Of a stretch of DNA of 6,026 nt, positions 1 to 4,628 are shown in pieces. The DNA is from Dehalococcoidia bacterium. GTDB lineage: Bacteria; Chloroflexota; Dehalococcoidia; Dehalococcoidales; RBG-16-60-22. The DNA lies in assembly GCA_030605045.1 (NCBI GenBank), contig JAUWBK010000077.1, positions 1 through 6,026 of the forward strand, written 5' to 3'. Below the pieces are notes generated by a model. The model was not told the origin of the DNA. It saw nothing but the letters and a program-made list of their open reading frames with translations, and searched no databases. Positions within the stretch are counted from its first letter, which is position 1, and every line of letters begins with the position of its first letter. The position numbers and the translations under genes are program-made.

Positions 1-108
1 ACAACGAGGGGAGACTATGACCCTAACGAGCTAAAAAGCGAGCTTGACCGCTGGAACTTGTTTGCCGAGTATCAGGACCGATTTTTTGCCATTTTCAAGA
101 AAAGGTGA
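1..108 (+). CDS. C-terminal end of an unidentified protein (partial, 5' end outside window)
   Basis: Frame 1 is open from the first base to a TGA at 106-108 and encodes the last 35 residues of a protein, ending LFAEYQDRFFAIFKKR. The tail is charged and aromatic, with an amphipathic look and a basic end. It has no motif that I recognise, so no function is assigned. The main support for a real gene is context: its stop codon overlaps the GTG at 105 of the next gene in a GTGA arrangement, which is typical of translationally coupled neighbours, and the strand matches. It is probably co-transcribed with the GGT-family gene that follows, so the complete protein would be the best clue to that enzyme's pathway. 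The fragment is short, so an accidental open frame cannot be excluded. Confidence 0.55.
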   Translation, partial: TTRGDYDPNELKSELDRWNLFAEYQDRFFAIFKKR

Positions 109-1754
109 CGAACGTACCAGGAGGTAATCATAAAGAAGTGAGAGGAATGGTTGTCGCCCCGCAGCCGCGCGCTGCCGAAGAAGGGGCCAGGATTCTGGAA
201 CAGGGCGGTAACGCTATTGATGCCGCCATCGCCACCGCTTTCACCCAGGCGATATTTGACCCCCAAATGTGTGGCATAGGTGGCTGGGGGATGATGACCG
301 TCTATCTTGCCAAAACTAAAGAGTTGAAATATCTCAGTTTCCTCTCCCGCGCTGGCTCGAAAGTTACCCCCGCAATGTGGGAAAAGGATGTTGAAGGACA
401 GACGTTGTGGGGTCTCTATTTGATAAAAGATTGGTGGAATATCTTGGGTTACACTTCCATCATGACACCGGAAACGGTCAAAGGTCTTTATGAGGCGTGG
501 CAAAAGTATGGCACCCTGAAATGGAAAGAATTGCTTCAACCGGCCATACGCTACGCCAGGGAAGGTGTTTACGTAACCCCATTAATGGCCTTGATGTGGC
601 AGGGGCCGCCAAGATTACCTGGATTTCCTGACCCACGGACAGTTATGACCGTAACCCCAGCCACTCGTAAAATATATCTCAAGGAAGATGGCAATTTCTA
701 TGGGGTCGGGGAACTGCTGAAAAATGAGGATTATGCCAATACCTTGGAGAAGATAGCGGAGGGAGGAGCCGACGCTTTTTACCGAGGGGAAATAGCCAGA
801 ATCATTGCCGATGACCTGGAAAAGAACGGCGCGTTTGTCACTGCCGATGACTTAACCAAATACCCGGTGAAAAGCGGCAGCCCTATCTGCATTACTTACC
901 GTGGGTACCAAATCGCCACTGCGTGCCCCCCGGCAGGTGGGGTGGTTATTGCTGAGATTTTGAACATTCTAGAGGGCTATGACCTGAAGAAGCTGCAACT
1001 TAACTCAACGGAGTATCTCTACGTTATGGCTAAGGCGATGCAGGCGGCCCATTTCGATAAGGCCGAGTGGTTGGGCGACCCTGACTTTGTTGCTGTGCCA
1101 GTCGATAAAATGACCTCTAAAGAACGTGCTGCCGAGTGGCGGAAAAAGATTGATGCTGGCGAAGAAATCAAGGTTTCTCAGTATATGCCGGAGTCCAAAG
1201 ATACCACCCACCTTTCTGCTTTTGATGAGGAGGGAAATGCGGTTAGTTTAACCCACAGCCTGGGGATGGCATCAGGAGTGATTACTCCAGGTCTGGGTTT
1301 TATGTATAATAACGCCATGATGGCAATAACTCCATTTCCCGGTCACGCCAACAGTGCTGAGCCCGGAAAGGCCCGAACTTCGGGAATGTCACCAACCATA
1401 GTGCTGAAAGACGGCAAACCTTTCTTCATTGTTGGTGCACCCGGTGGCTATTCCATCATCAGTGCTATTGTGCAGAGCATCGTCAATGTGGTTGACCACG
1501 GCATGAGTGCGCAAGAGGCGGTCTCCGTTCCCCGAATTCACTGTGAGGGAGACGATGTTATGGTCTCCGCTAGAATCTCATCACGAGTTTGTGACCAGTT
1601 AAGGGAAAAGGGGCTCGAGGTAACCCACAGCATGGTGAGTTGGGGTATGGTCCCCTTCGGTTTGGCTCATGGTATCAAAGTAGACCCCGCTACCGGGAGG
1701 TTTGAGGGAGGGGCTGATCCCGGAGGAGGCGGTGGCATCGCATCTTCCAATTAA
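105..1754 (+). CDS. Gamma-glutamyltranspeptidase-family N-terminal-nucleophile hydrolase, substrate probably not gamma-glutamyl
   Basis: The 549-residue protein aligns along its length with the GGT family, whose members cleave themselves and use the freed threonine to hydrolyse or transfer an acyl group. Early family features are GMVVAPQP (about 15-22), GGNAIDAAIA (about 34-43) and CGIGGWG. RGYQ...PPAGG and YLGDPDF-like (LGDPDF) follow in the large subunit. The processing site lies between D366 and T367 in DTTHLSAFDEEGNAVSLT, and GAPGG (444-448) supplies the oxyanion hole. The length is normal for the family. No signal peptide is visible, so a cytoplasmic location is inferred, whereas E. coli Ggt is periplasmic. 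By my alignment, residues that bind the gamma-glutamyl moiety in E. coli are replaced: R114 by L80, N411 by G387, Q430 by A404, D433 by A407 and S463 by G427. A different amide or acyl substrate is therefore likely. The listed GTG start overlaps the upstream stop. A second in-frame GTG at 138 has a strong ribosome site ahead of it and would shorten the protein by 11 residues without touching conserved sequence. Confidence 0.88.
   Translation: MTNVPGGNHKEVRGMVVAPQPRAAEEGARILEQGGNAIDAAIATAFTQAIFDPQMCGIGGWGMMTVYLAKTKELKYLSFLSRAGSKVTPAMWEKDVEGQTLWGLYLIKDWWNILGYTSIMTPETVKGLYEAWQKYGTLKWKELLQPAIRYAREGVYVTPLMALMWQGPPRLPGFPDPRTVMTVTPATRKIYLKEDGNFYGVGELLKNEDYANTLEKIAEGGADAFYRGEIARIIADDLEKNGAFVTADDLTKYPVKSGSPICITYRGYQIATACPPAGGVVIAEILNILEGYDLKKLQLNSTEYLYVMAKAMQAAHFDKAEWLGDPDFVAVPVDKMTSKERAAEWRKKIDAGEEIKVSQYMPESKDTTHLSAFDEEGNAVSLTHSLGMASGVITPGLGFMYNNAMMAITPFPGHANSAEPGKARTSGMSPTIVLKDGKPFFIVGAPGGYSIISAIVQSIVNVVDHGMSAQEAVSVPRIHCEGDDVMVSARISSRVCDQLREKGLEVTHSMVSWGMVPFGLAHGIKVDPATGRFEGGADPGGGGGIASSN
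119..124 (+). promoter_or_regulatory. Strong Shine-Dalgarno sequence inside the annotated 5' end of the GGT-family gene
   Basis: AGGAGG at 119-124 is a perfect anti-16S match. It lies 13 bases before the in-frame GTG at 138 and after the GTG at 105. The spacing is longer than the usual 5-9 bases, but no comparably strong site precedes GTG 105, which has only a purine-rich AAGAAAAGG at its front. The site therefore favours GTG 138 as the true or main start, while the GTGA overlap favours 105. As AGGAGG also reads in frame as Pro-Gly-Gly codons, it may be coincidental. Confidence 0.45.
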
Positions 1755-1773
1755 AACGGAAAGGAAAGTTGTT

Positions 1774-1777
1774 AGGA
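1774..1777 (+). promoter_or_regulatory. Ribosome binding site of the ThyA-family gene
   Basis: AGGA at 1774-1777 stands 8 bases before the ATG at 1786, which is ideal spacing. It lies in the 31-base gap after the GGT-family stop. No promoter or terminator is apparent in that gap, which supports joint transcription of the two genes. Confidence 0.6.
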
Positions 1778-1785
1778 TTTAACCG

Positions 1786-2433
1786 ATGAAAATTTCAGTA
1801 ATTGAAGCTAGAGACCTCTCTGAAGCTTGGTTTCGTTGCTTGTGCACCACCCTGACTGAAGGATATGAATATCAAATTGAGCGGGGAAGCTATGCTGGGC
1901 AGCGGCGGAGGGAGCTCGACTTTGTTGTTCTCCAGGTGAAGTATCCGGGGACAAGGCCATTAGTACCCGATGTGCCCCAGGGAGTGCCTCCACCCAGTAC
2001 TATGGATTATATAGAAGAATACCTGCCTTACCTCATGACGGCACATAAAAAAGAAGGGGAACAGTACACCTATGGTCAGTATCTGGAAACACAGATCGCC
2101 GAGGTAATCAGAATGTATAAGGAAGACGGCTATAATACCAATCAGGCTTTTATGGCGGTGGGTGATGAACGGTCAATTTTTCTCTCTGACCCTCCATGCC
2201 TGAGAGCAATCGATACCAGAATCCGCGATAATAAGCTTAATTTTGTGGCCTATTTTCGTTCCTGGGACTTGTGGGCTGGCTTTCCATCAAATCTGGCCGC
2301 CATTCAGCTTCTGAAAGAGTATATGGCCAGCGAAATAGGGGTTGATGATGGCGAGCTGATTGCCATGAGTAAAGGTTTGCACCTTTACGAGTATACCTGG
2401 GAACTAGCCAAAATTGTGGCCAGAATGACATAA
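1786..2433 (+). CDS. Thymidylate synthase family protein, short archaeal-like type
   Basis: ThyA-family enzymes methylate dUMP to dTMP using methylene-tetrahydrofolate in the cytoplasm; related enzymes hydroxymethylate dCMP. The 215-residue product carries the family's core. The nucleophile is C138 in DPPCLRAID. The nucleotide-binding segment FRSWDLWAGFPSN gives R158, S159, D161 and N169, matching E. coli R166, S167, D169 and N177. GLHLY gives H199 and Y201, matching H207 and Y209. YTYGQYLETQI (about 99-109) also fits. The wording around these residues (YFRSWDL, SKGLHLYEY) and the length near 215-225 resemble archaeal ThyA rather than the 264-residue E. coli enzyme. The N-terminal third is divergent and I cannot place a GPVYGxQWR motif in it. 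The residue after the nucleophile, H147 in E. coli, is Leu here. The intact catalytic set argues for a working nucleotide C5-methyltransferase or hydroxymethyltransferase, but cofactor and substrate are not settled. It lies 31 bases after the GGT-family gene and is probably in the same transcription unit. Confidence 0.85.
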   Translation: MKISVIEARDLSEAWFRCLCTTLTEGYEYQIERGSYAGQRRRELDFVVLQVKYPGTRPLVPDVPQGVPPPSTMDYIEEYLPYLMTAHKKEGEQYTYGQYLETQIAEVIRMYKEDGYNTNQAFMAVGDERSIFLSDPPCLRAIDTRIRDNKLNFVAYFRSWDLWAGFPSNLAAIQLLKEYMASEIGVDDGELIAMSKGLHLYEYTWELAKIVARMT

Positions 2434-2532
2434 AACAAGCCAGTCTCCTTTACACGGGAAGAAAAATTTATTGAATTTCTATCCTCATACTTTAAAGCTT
2501 CTATAAAAACGGAGCCAAATTGATTGTTATTA

Positions 2533-2551
2533 GGGCAGGGAAGTCCTGCCT
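2533..2551 (+). repeat. Small inverted repeat (hairpin) in the spacer before the membrane-anchored protein gene
   Basis: GGCAGG at 2534-2539 pairs perfectly with CCTGCC at 2545-2550 around a 5-base loop, and G2533 and T2551 can add a wobble pair. No T-run follows on the plus strand (TCAAGTAATG), so a simple intrinsic terminator is unlikely. It sits about 100 bases after the ThyA-family stop and about 33 bases before the preferred TTG start at 2584. It may be a leader hairpin, a protein-binding palindrome or an mRNA-processing remnant. The surrounding 2434-2583 spacer is AT-rich, and I found no convincing -35/-10 pair in it. Confidence 0.45.
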
Positions 2552-2568
2552 CAAGTAATGAAACAGGT

Positions 2569-2573
2569 AAAGG
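2569..2573 (+). promoter_or_regulatory. Ribosome binding site supporting a TTG start at 2584
   Basis: AAAGG at 2569-2573 precedes the TTG at 2584 by 10 bases. The earlier in-frame TTG at 2524 has only GGAG about 10 bases ahead of it, and its first 20 codons would run through the hairpin. Starting at 2584 puts a hydrophobic signal segment directly at the N-terminus, so this start is preferred. Confidence 0.45.
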
Positions 2574-2583
2574 CGAAGTTAAG

Positions 2584-3813
2584 TTGAAAATAGAACTGAT
2601 TGTGGTAGTAAGTTTACTATTATTTTGTTTCCTTGGTGTAAGCTGTACCCCCAGCCGGGATTTTAATACGCGCTTAAGTTCAATCGCGAGACCATACCGC
2701 TTCGGATTTGCCCGGTGGGAATTCAATACCATCTTGAATGAAGCCAAACAGGTAGTTTTTGGTCGAGAGAAAAAGGTTGAGGGTGAAATCGATAAGGTTA
2801 CCGAGTATTTTTCCATGGTTGATCGGTTAAAAACCCTGAAGTCGGAAATAGAGGCAATCAAGACCAGTAATAAGCAGGGCGATTTGGCTTCGCTTGAAGC
2901 TGAATTAAATGAATTACAGCAGCAAAGAACCGCCTTAGAGAACGTGGCGGAGAGGATAATAGCCAGACAAATAAGGGAGACTCTGACCAAGCAGAGCATT
3001 TTCAATCCGGTAGAAAAATACCTAAGGTTAAAAGTTAGCTTCCCGCCGATAAATTTTAAACTGGATAAGCCCCCTCATTTACTGGTAGTCTCACCTAGAG
3101 ACAGAATCGAAAGCATGAGAGAGATCGTTCTTCTGCAGGATATTAGCCTCGAGGAAATGGAAAGTATTGAAGCTAAAGCTGACGAATTGGGTGTCTCTTC
3201 ACTGGTGGTAGTGCTTGGTGGCTTTGGCGGCACCTATCCCACTTTTATTACTAACGAGGCTAGTTTGCGGTTTACTGTTGACGCGGCAGCTGAGGAGTGG
3301 CTGCATCATTATCTTGCTTTTAAACCACTGGGATTTCAATATCTACTTGATTTAATCGGGATCTCCCGAAATTATGAAATTGCCACCATGAATGAAACTG
3401 TGGCCAGTATGGTCGGTAAAGAAATTGGCGCCATGATAGCTGAGAGCTACTACCCTGAATCTGAAAATAATGCTCGGCAACCTCAGGAGACGATTTCTGG
3501 ATTTGATTTTAATCAGGAGATGAGAGACATCAGAAGGACAGTTGACCAATACTTGGCCCAGGGTGAAATTGAGCAGGCTGAGAAGTTTATGGAACAGAAA
3601 CGGCAATACCTGGCCACAAAGGGTTATCATATTAGGAAGCTGAATCAAGCCTATTTTGCCTTTTATGGCACCTACGCCGATCGGCCAACTTCAATTAGTC
3701 CCATCGGAGTTGAGTTAAAAAAATTAAGAGATCAGAGCGCCTCCTTAAAGGAATTTTTTGAGACGGTGGCATCGATGACCAGCCACCAGGATTTGATCGA
3801 GAGCATAAAATGA
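2584..3813 (+). CDS. Predicted membrane-anchored extracytoplasmic protein with coiled coil and degenerate zincin-like motif
   Basis: From TTG 2584 the product is 409 residues. An upstream in-frame TTG at 2524 would add 20. Residues 5-19 are strongly hydrophobic and end at LGVSC, with Cys21. This resembles a lipoprotein signal, but Gly at -3 departs from the usual lipobox, so a simple membrane anchor is also possible. Residues about 79-134 are rich in Glu, Lys, Leu and Gln with heptad-like spacing and probably form a coiled coil. The remaining part contains AAAEEWLHHYL (E238, H241, H242) and, about 30 residues later, MNETVASMVGKE (N270, E271). Near the C-terminus is LNQAYFAFYGTYADRP. This order resembles predicted aminopeptidases of the PF10023 type, with HELAH, then NESFA, then an asparagine-rich Tyr motif. 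Here the first zinc His of HExxH is Glu. It may be a divergent peptidase or a non-catalytic relative. Its AT-richer sequence and spaced position suggest a unit separate from the ThyA-family gene. Confidence 0.75.
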   Translation: MKIELIVVVSLLLFCFLGVSCTPSRDFNTRLSSIARPYRFGFARWEFNTILNEAKQVVFGREKKVEGEIDKVTEYFSMVDRLKTLKSEIEAIKTSNKQGDLASLEAELNELQQQRTALENVAERIIARQIRETLTKQSIFNPVEKYLRLKVSFPPINFKLDKPPHLLVVSPRDRIESMREIVLLQDISLEEMESIEAKADELGVSSLVVVLGGFGGTYPTFITNEASLRFTVDAAAEEWLHHYLAFKPLGFQYLLDLIGISRNYEIATMNETVASMVGKEIGAMIAESYYPESENNARQPQETISGFDFNQEMRDIRRTVDQYLAQGEIEQAEKFMEQKRQYLATKGYHIRKLNQAYFAFYGTYADRPTSISPIGVELKKLRDQSASLKEFFETVASMTSHQDLIESIK

Positions 3814-3824
3814 GACTCCTGTAG

Positions 3825-3830
3825 TATACT
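3825..3830 (+). promoter_or_regulatory. Candidate -10 element before the Ada-like gene
   Basis: TATACT at 3825-3830 is one mismatch from the sigma-70 -10 consensus and lies 53 bases before the ATG at 3884. No good -35 box is present 16-18 bases upstream. It could support a separate promoter for the repair gene in the 70-base gap, but the evidence is this one hexamer. Confidence 0.25.
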
Positions 3831-3870
3831 TGTGCAAACTGAGTTCACCGAGAGTTATTTATGCTCTGAA

Positions 3871-3877
3871 GGAAGGA
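3871..3877 (+). promoter_or_regulatory. Ribosome binding site of the Ada-like gene
   Basis: GGAAGGA at 3871-3877 precedes the ATG at 3884 by 6 bases, which is optimal. It fixes that ATG as the start and rules against the 18-residue upstream extension from the in-frame TTG at 3830. Confidence 0.65.
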
Positions 3878-3883
3878 AGTGCT

Positions 3884-4597
3884 ATGAGTTTTACGCCAAG
3901 TAATGTGACCACGGTTATTGGCTGCCGTACCACCAGGATTTACTGTCGACCAGATTGCCCCGCGGGTAAGCATGCCAAGCCAGAGAACTTGGTGTATTTC
4001 AGTTCGCGTGAAGAAGCTAGGGCAAGCGGCTACCGGGCGTGTAAGGTCTGCAAACCAGACGGACCAGATGTCATGCCAGAGACTTTTTCCCTCACGCGCT
4101 ACCAGAGCCCGCTGGGAACGTATGTACTGGTTAGCTCTCAGCGTGGGGTCATCTACGTGAAGTCAGAGACCTGGGTGGCAACTCGTCTTGCCCAATGGGA
4201 GAAAAAGAGCATCCAGACACAAGATGGCAACGGCCATAACCAAAAGGCCGCCGCTGAGATGGATGCCTACTTCGCTGGGAATTTGCGTCAATTCAGTGTA
4301 CCTTTAGACCTTCGGGGCACCGATTTCCAGCGCCAGGTATGGAAACTTCTGCAGCGCATTCCTTATGGAGAAACTCGTTCATATGGGCAGATAGCCAGCG
4401 CACTCGGTCGCCCAACCGCCAGCCGGGCGGTAGGCCGTGCCACTGGAACCAATCCTGTTGCCATCATTGTGCCCTGCCATCGGGTCATCGGAGCTAACGG
4501 GGAGCTGGTTGGCTACGGAGGTGGACTGGATAAGAAACAGGCCCTGCTTGACTTGGAAGCCAGCGTAATGCGCCAGAGACATAATACACAGTCTTAA
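3884..4597 (+). CDS. Ada-like methylated-DNA repair protein: Ada zinc domain fused to O6-alkylguanine-DNA alkyltransferase, no AraC domain
   Basis: This 237-residue protein should remove alkyl groups from DNA by suicidal transfer to its own cysteines. Residues 9-59 form an Ada zinc-binding domain with C21, C25, C53 and C56, in CRPDC and CKVCKP. C21 corresponds to E. coli Ada C38, which accepts a methyl from a backbone phosphotriester. Residues about 68-237 are an alkyltransferase. They contain the N-terminal Ogt subdomain, a helix-turn-helix-like DNA-binding part (FQRQVWKLLQRIPYGETRSYGQIA), the arginine-finger segment SRAVGRA, the active-site PCHRVIG with C198, and the family tail GELVGYGGGLDKKQALL. 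In E. coli Ada, two AraC-type helix-turn-helix units lie between these domains. Here the zinc domain reaches the transferase after about 10 residues, which accounts for 237 against 354 residues. It may therefore repair both lesion types but cannot act as an Ada-style activator through an AraC domain. It follows the preceding gene by 70 bases and converges with the ThDP enzyme gene. Confidence 0.9.
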   Translation: MSFTPSNVTTVIGCRTTRIYCRPDCPAGKHAKPENLVYFSSREEARASGYRACKVCKPDGPDVMPETFSLTRYQSPLGTYVLVSSQRGVIYVKSETWVATRLAQWEKKSIQTQDGNGHNQKAAAEMDAYFAGNLRQFSVPLDLRGTDFQRQVWKLLQRIPYGETRSYGQIASALGRPTASRAVGRATGTNPVAIIVPCHRVIGANGELVGYGGGLDKKQALLDLEASVMRQRHNTQS

Positions 4598-4628
4598 TAC
4601 CGATGGAGAGAACTGTCGTCGAGAGAAC

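Noticed and set aside
72..539. 155-residue minus-strand open frame
   Set aside because: It is antisense to the conserved N-terminal part of the GGT-family gene, with low-complexity Gly/His/Phe content and no recognisable motif.
2471..2507. TTGAAT (2471-2476) and TATAAA (2502-2507) as a promoter for the membrane-anchored protein gene
   Set aside because: The spacer is 25 bases, too long for a sigma-70 promoter, and the AT-rich setting makes such hexamers common.
2385..3005. 206-residue minus-strand open frame with a hydrophobic, signal-like N-terminus
   Set aside because: It lies opposite the end of the ThyA-family gene and the coiled-coil gene. Its Leu/Ser/Cys-rich composition is what antisense of Glu/Lys-rich coding gives, and no family motif is seen.
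3830..3883. 18-residue N-terminal extension of the Ada-like protein from TTG 3830
   Set aside because: It overlaps the candidate -10 TATACT, lacks a ribosome site, and the ATG at 3884 has an optimally spaced GGAAGGA.
3918..4160. 80-residue plus-strand open frame in another frame of the Ada-like gene
   Set aside because: It is fully inside the zinc-domain coding region, whose conserved cysteines belong to the other frame.
4606..4628. Direct repeat GAGAGAAC (4606-4613 and 4621-4628) between the convergent genes
   Set aside because: Eight bases, only two copies and no hairpin or T-run. It is likely chance and gives no terminator, although one would be expected in this 31-base gap.
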